Shown piece after piece: positions 19,571-31,944 of a stretch of DNA of 64,000 nt. Under the pieces are notes generated by a model that ran no database searches, was not told where the DNA came from, and saw nothing but the letters and a program-made list of their open reading frames with translations. This DNA is from Drosophila pseudoobscura. Taxonomy: Eukaryota; Arthropoda; Insecta; Diptera; Drosophilidae. A program made the position numbers and the translations under genes. Position 1 is the first letter of the stretch, and the number at the start of each line of letters is the position of its first letter. The stretch is from assembly GCF_009870125.1 (NCBI RefSeq), contig NC_046679.1, forward strand, positions 29,822,001 through 29,886,000. The letters are read 5' to 3'.

Positions 19571-22107
19571 TAAAAAAGGCAACCTTGAGAAATTTCCTCT
19601 AGATGGCTCTTAAAGTAGTGCTTCAATCTTCATAAAACCCATGTTCTTAATAACAACCAAAAATCCTTCACTTTCTTGATTCTAAACAACCACTGTGACC
19701 CCTTTTTCAGGGTATAACAAGAGGATCCGTCCGAACAGGCAAAAACCCATAACAACAATTCAACAGCGAGAATGTCACCAAAGCAACAGACACGCAAAAG
19801 GGTCTCCCCTCTACGCTCCTCCTCCCTTCCCTCATCGATGCTGCTTGGTTGACGGGGAGGGGGACCTACATTCTACAGTGGAACCCCCTCCACGGTCCCC
19901 CACACCCCTTTTGGAGCCCTGATCATTTACTTTACGACTGCCGTGTGCCGTTTTTGTTAGCTTGTTGTTGTTCCTTTTTCCTTTAATTTTATGCCTCGAT
20001 TTCGAGTCTCATTTACAAATGAGAATAGAAGAATAGAAGAAAAGGTAAAGCAGTAGGCAGAGAATGAGATAGAAGAGAGACATAGAAAGATCCAAGAAGT
20101 AGGCGAAGAGACTCTGAAGAGAGGAGACAAGGAGTAGGACTGCTGAAAAGAGGTTCAAGGAGTAGGAAAGGGAGGAATTTATATTTCCCCCAAAACGTGC
20201 TAAAAATACTCCCCAATTTTTCCCTTTTTCCATTCCGATTTTCTCTTTGATTTTCGAATACCAATCATCATTCATAAATCTCCAATATAATCCCCAAATC
20301 GTAGATCTACATCCGCCAACTTCCTTTCTACCTTTTTTTTCTCTTGCTGATTGCTTCTCCTTCGGTTTGCCGATAAATAATGTTCTCCTTCAAAAGCGAG
20401 ACCCAAGCGGAAATAGAAAAAGGGTTTGGCTGGGACAGGGACAGGGCCACACGACATGATGCTGCCGCTGCTGCTGCTGCTGCTGGATGTCGTTGCCTTC
20501 CTCTGGACCCCAAAGGCGTGACGCCAAAGGCAATAATCAGGCAACAGGCAACAGGCAACCGGCAACCCATCCCCCGGACACGTCACCAAAACTAAGGCTC
20601 GCCTGATTCCAGCCTTCCTTTTAGCCAATCTTCTTAGCCATTACGGGCCGCATCGTAAGCGTCTTGTGGGAGACACACGCAACAGTTGTGCTTCGATCTC
20701 AATAGACAGAAATCAATTTCTGATTTTGTGATAAATATTTTGTAGAAATTCCTCGACAACGATTTAACGACAATCTGGCATATAGCGGCCCCCATGTGGT
20801 ATGTCTAGTGTCCACGAGATTATTTACATTTACACCTGTTTCAGGCGTCGCTCCCCCTCCTCTCTCTGGCTGCTCCACACTTCGTGCCACGCTGCTCCAC
20901 ACTTCATGCCACGCTGCTGCCTTTGCTGCTCCACACTTCATGCCACGCTGCTGCTTTTGCTGCCGCTGCCGCTGTCGCTGCCTGCTAATGAGGCCGCTTT
21001 GCAGCCGAGTAGTTTGACATTTTGACCAGGGCCCTCAGAGCGTACGACGACCACCAGCCGAGTGTGTGATCATCTGTTGATTTCTTTTTACAATTCGGTG
21101 TTTCCTCTGCGATGCTTATCAGCGACAAGAGAGACAGAGGGAAGATGCCGCTGGCGATGCCGCTGCCGATGGCGATGGCGATCCCTGATGCTGTTTTCTG
21201 TCCAAGAAGATCTCCTATCAGCCATCAAGTTGGCTGGTTTTTCTGTGGTACCGTTTCTCGTTTGCCTCAATTAATGAAAATGAAAATTTTCTCCAAGGCG
21301 ACGATGCTTATCGCGCGAAAAGAAACAATCGATTAATGCAAATGCTGGCCGGGGCAGGGGCAGGGTCGGTGGGGCGAAAATAACTTACAATTATGTTAAA
21401 GTGTTGAAAACGATTTGATTGTTTGATTGTTTGATTGGTCTTCTGATTGGCAGACGTTTGATAAGAACCCCCCGAAACCCATGAAATATTAATTTCTTTA
21501 CACTTGACAAAAAGAAAGGAACGGCACAGGAAAAGCCTAGGAAAAGCCTAGGAAAACCCCGGTGTAGAAATTAGTTTCCCTGTCTCTCCACCGGAAATGA
21601 AGCATTAATCTCCTCCAAATTTGTCAAGCCAAAAAGCTTCGACTATTCAGCCATTCATTCGCTCATTCATTCATGGGGTTTCTTTTTGAATGAAAATTGA
21701 AAAACTACATGGCCCTAGAGTGGGCTCTCGACTCGACTGCTGGGCCTTTGTCCGTTTGCTTGTTTATAAATAGAAGTAAATTAATAACATAAGTACCTAA
21801 TCCAATCAATCAAACGGGGTAAATCAGAGATCCCTCTCCTCCTCCTCTCCCCCAACAAACGGCAAAAGGCAACTCAAACAACAGCCACAGAGAGGCACAA
21901 CAATCGGTGGAAACAACAAAAACCACTGTGACGGACTGACTACAAGATAAAAACATCAACGGCAACAGCCACAACAATCACAACACAGGCACAGGCACAA
22001 CACAGCAACTGCCACAGTCAGAGGCACAGCCTCACTGTCACAGCAGTCGTACGTCCGTCCGTCTGTCCGTTAAGTTTTTAGCTGTAACAAAAATCGGATA
22101 TGCCCAT
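19571..22107. other. Intergenic DNA, no gene seen
   Basis: Contains GA-rich DNA at 20015-20170, a GCTGCTGCTGCTG run at 20460-20485, and a 30-base tandem unit (CTGCTCCACACTTCATGCCACG, three copies, 20871-20952). A GTTTGATTGTTTGATTG run lies near 21411-21436. Some balanced-composition stretches may be regulatory. Confidence 0.5.
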
Positions 22108-23265
22108 CCCTAAAAAAAACGAGGGGGAACGTTGTGAGTTGCTGCGGACACCGCAACTCTACGGTTATACCCGATACTAAGTCAGTATGGCTCTCCTCCG
22201 GCAGACGCCGCTAATATTTAACGACACGACAAAGAGTGCGTGCGAGAGAGACAGAAAATCAGTCTGAGCGTGACGTCGGGCGCTGCGTAGCCACTGCAAA
22301 TTGATTTGTTCCTTTTGGCTATACAAATGATCTGATCTGATCTGATCCAGATTCAGCAATCTAATAGATATGGTCATTATCTATGATTCTGCGTTTTTAG
22401 TTTTCTCAAATCTGCAATATTGTGGATGCAACAGATTTTCGTCCTTTGTGGGGGCGGAAGGGGGTGGGGCGAAATTCTGAGATATACGTTTTATAGTGAC
22501 ATCTTAATGGAGTGTGTGTACCAAATTTGGTTACTCTAGCCTTAATAGTCTCTGAGATTTGTGGTTGCCTCAGATTTTCGTCCTTTGCGGGGGCGGAAGG
22601 GGGTGTGGCGAAATTTGGACAGGAAACGGTCAAGGTCCGATATCGCAGGAGTGTGGATACCAAATTTGGTTGCTCTGGCTTTTATAGGTTCTGAGATCCT
22701 TGAACTCATATTTTGCAATTGGCAAAACCGACCATGAAACCTGTGTGTTAGAGTGAGACAGAGCGAGAAAGAGTGAAATTGTTTTCGTGATTCTGGCTGT
22801 AATAATTATACGATCTGGTTCAGATTTTGCACTCTAGAAGATATAGTCATCTTCTACGATTCTGCGTTTTTAGTTTTCTCGTATCGTCGAAATTGTGGAT
22901 GCCACAGATTTTCGCCCTTTGTGGGGGCGGAAGTGGGCGGGGCAAAGTTTTGAAATATTTTTGGAGCAGTGACATATTACAGAAGTCTGGATCCAAAACA
23001 TCGTTGCTCTAGCTCTTATAGTCTTTGAGCATTAGGCGCTGAAGGGGACGGACAGACGGACAGACGGACGGACGGACAGACGGACAGACGGACGGACGGA
23101 CAGACGGACAGACAGACATGGCTCAATCGACTCGGCTATTGATGCTGATCAAGAATATATATACTTTATGGGGTCGGAAACGATTCCTTCTGGACGTTAC
23201 ACACATCCACTTTTACCACAAATCTAATATACCCCAATACTCATTTTGAGTATCGGGTATAAAAA
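22108..23265. mobile_element. Dispersed repeat, SGM/DINE-1-like non-autonomous (Helentron-type) element
   Basis: Near the left end lies TTATACCCGATACT (22165-22178) and at the right end its inverse AGTATCGGGTATAA (23249-23262). To the left of this is a hairpin with stem GAGTTGC/GCAACTC (22136-22142 and 22153-22159). Inside are three imperfect copies of a block with the core CAGATTTTCGTCCTTTG and GGGGGCGGAAG (22432, 22571, 22905), a GGACAGAC microsatellite (about 23048-23118), and the phrase AAGAATATATATACTTTATG with GGGTCGGAAACG. That last phrase and the GTCCGTCC-type run are familiar from Drosophila DINE-1/INE-1-like repeats. No transposase ORF is present. The exact family is inferred, not verified. 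Confidence 0.75.
23048..23118. repeat. GGACAGAC/GGACGGAC microsatellite inside the mobile element
   Basis: About 70 bases of GACGGACAGACG units occur in the right half of the element, a typical length-variable core of this repeat class in Drosophila. Confidence 0.85.
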
Positions 23266-23379
23266 CGCAAACAGATACAACAAAAAAGACACACAAAAAT
23301 ATGAAAGGAGAACCAAACGATTTTAGAAGAGATCTGTGAATACCCTTAATGGGCGGCTTGGAGTTCTGGAATATGTACT

Positions 23380-24210
23380 CGGAAAATAACAGAAAATAGT
23401 ACTTAAATTCGGGTTATATTTATTTTTAAAGAAAAGCAGATAAATTATAGATAAATACTAGAAAATACCAGAAAATACTAAAAATGCCAGAAAGTTCGAG
23501 AATACTAGATACTAAAATACCAATACTACAATAATACTAGGAAAATACTATACGTTATAAACGAATACTAGAAAATCACTCAAATCTGGATATATTTATT
23601 TATAAAGAATATCAGGTAAATTCTATAAAAATGCTATAAATTACTAGAAAGTTCCAGATTACTAGATACTAATTTACTAATACTAAATAATATAAAAATA
23701 CTAGAATATACCATAAAAAATACTACACGTTATAAACCAAAATTAGAAAATCTCTAATATCTGGATAAATTTATTTATAAAGAATGGCAGAGAAATTCTA
23801 GAAAAATGCTAGAATAATACCAGAAAATACAAGAATATTACTAGAATAATTCTTGAATAATACTAGTATAATACTAGTATATTATTAGAATAATACTAGA
23901 AAATATTAGAAAATAACAGAAACAAATACTGTCAAAGTACCAGAATAAGAGTAGAAAATATTTTAAAAAATACTATACTACGCACTTAAAATAATGCTTG
24001 GCACACACTAGAAAATACTAGAATCCCAATGGTCCTAGTGGCTTTAAAGAAAAGTGACAGAAAGACGAAGAAAATTAATTTTGAAAATACCATAAAAATG
24101 ATATACAAAAATAACAAAAATAAATACTGGGAAAAATATTAATAATATTGAAATTTGAAACATTTTATGCTGATATTAGAATAATACCATAAAAAGGGTA
24201 TGGGTCTTAA
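23380..24210. repeat. Degenerate array of AGAAAATACTAG words
   Basis: About 800 bases are dominated by AAAATACTAGAAAATAC-like words with a loose period. A longer unit of about 180 bases (TATATTTATTTATAAAGAA followed by CAGATAAATTC) can be seen about three times, near 23415, 23590 and 23765. Confidence 0.65.
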
Positions 24211-27200
24211 GAGACAGAACCCGAGGAACTACTTGGGAGATCTTTAAGAGACATAGCCCAAGGAACTACTTAGGAGATCTTTTCAGAGACACAATCATTG
24301 GCACTACTGATTGGTTCCTTCAACCAAAGGAACATTAGAATAGAATATACCATGAAATATACTCCAAATTCGATCTTTCACTCTTCAGTTATAGAACATG
24401 TCTATGCTTTCTGTGAGAGTATAACAAATAATATTATTAATACGAGACACAAAAGTAGAAGAGTAGTCTTTTCATCTACATATATTTCCAGAGTTTCTGT
24501 TCTTTCTACAGTCTCCGTTCTCCCATCTCTGTTCTTCCCACAGTCTTCAAGTCTTTTATCTCTGTTCTTTCCACAGTCTTCTATCTCTGTTTTTTCTACA
24601 GTCTTCAGTGCTGCTTTCTGCAACGAGTATCGTACTATATGGAGGCTGATGTTTCAGTTGATGGTTGATGCTGTCGCCTGGCGACATTTGCGGAACTGGA
24701 ACCAACATCGCGTTCGCTGTCCTCTACCTTCTGGAGGTCCGTTTGCTTTCGTTATGTTCTTCCAGTCTTCAGTCCAGTTTCAAGCTTGATCTCTTTGGAT
24801 TCTGGATTCTGATGCTGTCGCTCTGGCTCACATTCACGCCCTCAGCCTCCCCACTAACCCCTCCCCGCCCCCTGGGTCTGTGGAGGTCTGGGGGTCTGTG
24901 GCTCTAGAGGTCTGGGGGTCTGGTGGCCAATCCTTATTTTTTTTCTTTACTTTTTTTTTGGTCTCTTGCGGGTCTCGCGCTGTGGCTCTTTTTATGAATA
25001 TGAATGGCTTAGCACGCGCCTTTTAAGCCACCAGCTGAGATGACTTGTGGCTTTTCAATTTCTTGTTGTGTTGTTGCGCGTTTTGCTCTTTTACTTGTCG
25101 ACTTCCCTCCTCTGTCCCCTGTCCTCTGCCCACCTCTATCTCCATCTCTACCTCTCTGCTCTATACGTAAGATGTCTCGTAGTGTCTCTTGTATTGATCA
25201 ACGTTGTACCCTTTAAAGAGGGGGGGTATAATGATTTTTCGTGGCAAAATCTTTGCTCAAAAAATGGGACATCACTTTTCCATAGTCTATTTTGGACCCC
25301 TCTAGGAAGAGACAGTATTTTTTCTGAATTCCATGATTTCTTATAAATTTTAAAGGAAACATTTTTTTCTATGTTTTTTTAATTTTTTGAAAGATTTTTT
25401 TATATCATTTTTATATTGCTTTAATTTTTTTTATATTTTGTATATTTTGTATATTTTTTTATATTTTAAATTTTTCATTATATTTTTATTGTCTTTTATA
25501 TTTTTTTTTATGTTCTTTCGGGAATACTTTCTAACTTTTTTTATTTATATAATTAAGGGGCCCAAAAACTCATTTATTTTGGAATAATCTGAATATGATT
25601 CACCTGTAAATTCAGGCAGAAACTTATTCCGCATAACCATCTTGTAGGGCATCCGTAGCTTCGTTCAACCAAAGCTATAAATCTTTCCGGCTTTTTTTCT
25701 ACAATTTTTTGTATGAATTATTGAGTACTTGACGATCTCTAGGCCTCTCTGGGTCTCTCCTTCCCCGTCCCTCCGTCTCTGTGTCTCTGTCCCCGTCTCT
25801 GGGTCCCTCCTCCTCCCCTCTCTGGGTCTCTCCGTCTGTGGGCCGCTTTCGGCTTTAGCGTAATGACTGAGCGCAATTTCTTTTCTTTTTCTTACATATT
25901 TTTTGCTGCCATACTTGAGTTTCTTTTTGGTTTTTTTGGCTTAGAAAGATACACGTATCTAACGGATAAATAAAGTTGAAATAAATTCCTTCAAAGGGTA
26001 TCCACAAATCGAGTAAATCTTTACTTGCCATACGACCGGAAATGAGTAATCAAAGATCATGCGCGATTATTAGCGAATAGATATATTTTAGGGGAGCACA
26101 GTGATGGATGATGGATGATTGATGAGGTTAGGATCTGCCGAAAGAGAGAATATGTTGCCTCCTACTGTAGAGGGAAAACCATTCCCTACATTCGCTGTCA
26201 AATATTATTGGAAATCCACTAAAATGTGAAATTATGAAGCAGGTGGAAATGGAAATTTATGGTAACTTTTATACGTTTTTCCAATGGAAAAACAGATCTC
26301 TGATCTGTGTGTATCGCTTACTCGTATCGATTTTCCACTGGCCGCAAAAACTGAACTTCAATCAAGTAATGACCAGGTTCGATCATCAGATCAGGCGGCC
26401 ACAATTTCTTGTGTCCGTGTGTGTGTCTGTGTGCTGGGTGTAACATGAGTAATGCCAGCCCAGATACAGATACAGATCAGTAGCCCGGTAGACAATAAAA
26501 GCCACAGACCCAGACATGGCCCGGGCACATTGACCATTAAAAACAAGAGGGAGACCCGACCCCCATTCCGTTCTCTGCGTTCCAAGCCCTTCCCTTCTAA
26601 TTGGCACGTCCCCGTAAAACACAAGAATGGAGTAAAAAGATCTCCAAGTGGGGCATAAAACTCAACATTTTATGTAATGTGTTCATTAGAGAACTGCTCC
26701 GCTCTGGGCCTCCCCTCTTTTCATTCTCTAGGCGTCTGCCTCTGGGAATAATTGATCCAATAACACAGCAGGCCGTTGATTTTTTACAATCGAACGATAA
26801 ACTTTACTATCGTTGATCGATATTGATCGCAAATTAGTTATTAATCGAGGTTCGGCCTTTTGTCTTCGCTTTAGAATTTTTCTTTTGGTTTATGTCCATG
26901 CCAAAAAAAAAATTAAAAATGTAAGGAATTTTTATTACGTATGTAAACGTTTTTCTGGTATTTTGTTATTGGTGAATTCCCCCCACACCCCAAAAAAATT
27001 AACGATTGAAAGCCCTATTGGACATGGCCCATAAAAATGGGTTTTTTTGTTTCGAAACCCATCAAAAATGGTAAATGCTACACAAATGAGATACGTTTTT
27101 TGGTTTTTTTTTTGATGATGTCTATATACATATCTCTAAAACGATTTAAAGGGTGTCAAAGGGGGGTATGTCTAGGAGTTGCATTAGAAATGTTCTGCAG

Positions 27201-27714
27201 TTTGGTTTTTATTCACTCGAAGCTTTTTTCCCAACCGAGGGGCCCTGCTGCATGACGCGTAAGTCTTAGAACCGACAGTCGTTACCCTAATACGTTTTTA
27301 GGGCAATAATTAAATTTTTGTTGTATATTAATCCCTGAAAATATATCTTTAATATGGATCTGAGGAAAAATTGTATCATTTTAATATTCTTATATAAAAA
27401 AGGGAAGATTTCTATAAATTTTCAGGTCTACAGCTTCCGAATTTTGGCGAAATTTAGCACTTAGTCACTCTAGAGAACAGCAAACACTGATAAAGGGCTC
27501 CCTGATCTCTTTTTTCAAGTAAAGGTACTACAAATTAATGCTCTATTAATCATAATGGATCGTTTAATAGCTCAAACCTTTTTCGAGGGCATCACCAAGT
27601 CTAGCAAGAGTTTTCTTCACTAGATTTCATTCCCAAATTAGTTAAAGCCTCAGAAAGGTATCCCATTTGATTGCAGTTTTTAGGTGTAAATGGCAATTAG
27701 CCTCAAGAGTAGGA
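24211..27714. other. Intergenic DNA, no gene seen
   Basis: Begins with a two-copy unit (GGAACTACTTGGGAGATCTTT, 24224-24282). It then has a C/T-rich array of about 40-base units near 24485-24605, each ending in CACAGTCTTC or CTACAGTC. A T-rich island lies at 25340-25530, and C/T-rich GTCTCTGGGTC repeats lie at 25735-25840. No ORF is supported. Confidence 0.5.
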
Positions 27715-27885
27715 ACATCAGAAGAGGGGAGAGTAGACATGCCTCAAGAGAAGGGAGATCAAGAAAGGGGGGAGAGTAGAGAGGCCTCAAGAGTAGGAAG
27801 GCCTCAAGAGAAGGAAGATCAAGAAAGGGGAGAGAGTAGGGAAGCCTCAAACGAAGGAAGATCAGGAAAGGAGTAAGAGTGGGGG
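27715..27885. repeat. Purine-rich minisatellite
   Basis: Four imperfect copies of a unit containing CCTCAAGAGAAGG and AGATCAAGAAAGGGG. The + strand is about 80% purine. An open frame crosses it, but that follows from the repeat and is not evidence for a gene. Confidence 0.8.
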
Positions 27886-30800
27886 AGGACTAAAAGGAAG
27901 ACCCTGTCCAGTGTCTTTCAGGGCAACATTGTCACCCAGTCTTAAGGCCTGTCATCTGTACGCCTGACAGTTGGACATAAATGCCACACGCAGACGCCTG
28001 CTAGACAATCCCCTACCGACTGTGGGGGCCGCCGCCGCCAGAGTCCGGTTTACCGAGTGTCTTCCTTTTGCACATAAAATCCATGGAGCTGCTATCACTA
28101 TTATTATTATTGAATGTTGCTTTCGGCATAAACTAACGCAATTGAATGCCCAGCAATAATCGGGGTATAAACATTCCTGCACAGAAATTGAGTGCATAAA
28201 TCAAAACTTAACGAGGGGCATGGAATGAAGAGCAAACGAAATGTCCGTAGATACCACGTGATTGATAAGGAAAATGTGCGATCAAGTCTCAAGAAGTCAT
28301 TGCCAAAAAAAAGGGTTCAATGACCAGAAAAAATGTCCTTAAAGTGGGTAGAAAATTCCACTAAAGTCAGCTTAAGATTCCCTCTGCAAAAAATAAACAT
28401 TTCGGATGTAATTATCCCACATCTCAATCAGATTCTAGTTCTCTTAATTTTAACAAACCAAAAAACACAAAATTCCCCCCAAACGTCCCCCATTCCTTCA
28501 TTGAAGACACACTTCCATCGCTGCACCGATGGCTCGTCGGACAGTAGCTCAAAATTGTTGAATGCAGGTGGTAGCCCTGGGGGCCGTCAAATTACCGGGC
28601 ATGGACCCGACTGAGCGAATGAGCGACTGAGCGACTGAGCGACCGAGTGAGCGGTTGGGCCCCTGCTAATAAAGCCGTAAAATTAAACGCCAACAGAGCC
28701 AGCCAGGCCATCAAGAGAGGCCAGTGATAAACGCCCCAAAGATGTTTTGAATTGTTTATTTGCGTGCAAATAATTGCAGCCCCGAACGACGGCCGGCCAG
28801 AGGGATTCTCTGGGTGATTGGCTGCGCATTGTAATCAGCTTTTCCACTCCCTTGCCCCCTCAATCCCCCTCAATCGCAAACGAGGTGTTCCTCCTCTTTC
28901 CGCCAACGGATGCCACCTTGTGGGGGGCATGGAGGCGTCAATTGGCCGTACTAATGAGCCGCTAATGAGAAAGCATCGTTGCAGGTCCCTCCAAGAAGAA
29001 GCATGGCGTCACACGAGATGTTTTTTCATCGACAAATAAACCGAAGGCATTTTAGGGACAGAAAATCCAGTGAAACGGAAGTGTTCATATTTAATTTATT
29101 AATTTTAATAATCTATCGTTGAAAAAAGTACAAAATTTAAAATCTTTTTAGTATTTTTATGGGGATTTTAAATACATTTTTTTTTTGTATTAATTTAACT
29201 TAAGCTTTTATTTATTTTTTATTTATTTACCTATTGAATTTGTATTCATTTTTTATTATTTTTCTTTTTCCTTTTATATTTTCAATTTAATTTTTAATTC
29301 GTTTTTATCAATTTAATTATTATTTATTTTTCTATGCATTTTTATTAATTTAATTTATATTTATTTTTTTACTTTTCTATTTTGTATTTACATATATTTA
29401 TAAAAATATCTTGTATTTTTTATAATTGTATTTATTTATTTTTTATTTGGAGACTTTTTTAATTGTTTTGGATTTTTTTTATTTTTATACTTTTTTACTT
29501 AATTATTGTTTTTTTTTAATATTATTTTAGGTTTTTTATATTATGATTTATTTGTTTCATTTATTATTAATTATTTAATATAGCTATCGTATCTTTGAAA
29601 AAGTTCTTCAATCCTCAATCACATCAAGAACTTGTGAAATCTACAAGTATTTTAAGGGGCGTTTCCTTAAAAAAAAATAATTAAAATATTTACACAAATG
29701 CCAGAAAACAGGCAGAAAACCACAGACAAAAAAAAAGACTTTCCGACATTTAAACGAGTTCAAAGCAAAAAGCAAGACACGAAAAAAAACTCAAATGTAA
29801 ACGCCCCAAAATGCGGGCAGCAGGCAGCAAGACTATCCGTATCCGTATTCGTATCTGTATCTGTAGCGATGTATCTATGTTTATGCTGTTGTATCTGTGG
29901 CTAAGTTTCTGCAGTTTAGGCCCACCCGACAAGGCCATAAATGTTTTTTGTTTCTGTTGAGAGTTGTAAAATGTAAAGCGCTTGTTGAATGGTTATTTCC
30001 CAGGTTTCTGTAAATTTGGGGGCACAAAAACCCCTCGCAAACCGCTTGCCACTTCATTAGCGAAACATTTTGTCGCCTGTATTTCAAGGCATAGATCCCC
30101 TCCATCCAAATCTAATCCCATCTACGTCTGGGATGTGGAACCACCCAATGGCCAAGCAAAGTGTCCAAAGTGTCAGCAAAAACCGAGACAAAAATTTAAT
30201 TAACTGGCGTCCAGGCTGTTGAAAAATATTAATAAAACATTTCAATTTTCATATTTATTTATTTTTTTTTTTAACTAGTTTTTCGTTGGTGAAACTTGTT
30301 TTTTTTTTTGGTAATCGCTTAATTGATGCCAAAGCAAAATGTTTTGGAAACAAAAGACCCGCGATATGAGCCATAAATAAAAACCAAAACAACTTGGCGG
30401 CTCATTAGCAGAGAGCCAGCGAGAGAGAGTTTTGGTGGAAAGCCAGCAACAGAGAGAGCTTCAAGAACTGCCGCAGCAGCACCTGGAAAAGTACCTGGAA
30501 GTGGATGGTGTCCCCGTCGATCAGTTCAGGTCGGGTGCGGGTTCGGGTTCGGTTTCGGGTTTGGAGGCGACCCCATGCCTGGGGTGCCATAAAACAAAAT
30601 CAGTTTGAAATGAAAACATATCCATGGCTCGTTAGTTGCCTGATCGCAGCAGGGTGGTAAAAGCAATCCCGCAATCCCCCCACCACACCCCTCCCCCCTT
30701 TAGAACTACCACAATATATCGTACGAGTAGGGAAATTGTAGCAATAGACCAGATTGTCAGGCAGAATGTGAGTGTGGGGGGCACAGGACTTCGGCCTAAC

Positions 30801-31229
30801 TGATAGGCAATTTTGGGAATACAAACAATAAGACACGAAAATTATTCACTCATATTGTTTATTACAAGTCAATAGAAAACAAAATAAACTATTGGAAAAA
30901 TTTATTTTTTGTTGAAGAAATCGTTTTTATAATTTTACTGCATTTTTTTTCCTTTGTGTTATTTGTTTTTTAAAAAAATATATTTTTTTTTAATTTTCTG
31001 ATCATTTGGGATATTGGGAATTGATTTATCGATTCAAAACAATACAAATTAGACGAATCGGATAAGATTTAAGGAAACCCTACGCTGAGGAAGTTCAAAA
31101 ATGCATTAAATATCAGACTGCGGGTTTTTTTGTTGTCACTTTTTTGTGTATAGCACAATTTTGGTTGAAATTATTTTCTCATTTCATTGATTTCTTAGTA
31201 AAACTAAAAGTTATTTTGGTTTTCTAATC
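27886..31229. other. Intergenic DNA, no gene seen
   Basis: Contains a 9-base GACTGAGCG repeat (28608-28652), balanced stretches at 27940-28160 and 28600-29040 that may be regulatory, a T-rich island (29090-29590) and GGTTCGGGTTCGG-type words near 30536-30560. No frame is supported. Confidence 0.5.
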
Positions 31230-31595
31230 ATTTTCTCAGATGAAAACCTACAAATATTGGAAAAATACTAGAAGATAAATGAAAATAACAATTCTTAGAT
31301 TCTTTTATTTTGAAAATACCAATGTGAAGCATTTTATTGGAATAATACCAATTTTTAGAATTTTACTGGTAAAATACCAATTCTTAGCATTTTATTGGAA
31401 AAATACCAATTCTTAAAATTTTATTGGAAAAAAACCAATTCTTACAATTCTTCTTCTTATTTGAATATACTAATTTAAAGTATTTTATTTAAAAAATACA
31501 AATTCTTAAAATTTTATTGGAAAAAAACCAATTCTTAGTATTATATTTGAAAAATACCAATTCTTAGAATTTTATTAGAAATATACTGCTAGAAG
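31230..31595. repeat. Tandem array with a self-complementary unit, about 30-32 base period
   Basis: Eight or more imperfect copies of a unit with AATACCAATTCTTAGAATTTTATTGG. The TTGG...ACCAA ends of adjoining units are inverted repeats, so the array could form a series of small hairpins. It ends about 350 bases before the F-box/LRR-like gene. Confidence 0.75.
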
Positions 31596-31944
31596 CAGCT
31601 CTCACGAATAATATCGGTAGGACAGGAGAGGGGCCATTTTGCTTTTAAAAAATTGTAAAAGAAAGGCAATAAAGTCGGGCTTCAAAAAAATAGTCAATCT
31701 TATAGAAAATTTAAAAATTTCTGAGAAAAGAGCTTTCCTGTTTCCTGTTGAAAATCGTCAAGGAAAAGGCTCTTAAAAGCGCAGGAAACTGAAAGACCGG
31801 CACTGTAGATCGAGAGAGAGATCAGCGAACGTAACCCAGTAAGCAATATATTTTCCACTCAAATACTGTGTTAATTCACATGATAATCAGGGTCTGGGGC
31901 AGTAGTACACACAAAAAACGTCACACTTGTTGTTGGTCCAAAGG

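Noticed and set aside
24480-24610. Repeated TTTCCACAG-like splice acceptors in a C/T-rich array
   Set aside because: They follow from the tandem repeat; no exon lies downstream of any of them.
27667-27876. Open frame across the GA-rich minisatellite
   Set aside because: The frame is produced by the purine-rich repeat; no start context, no conserved content.
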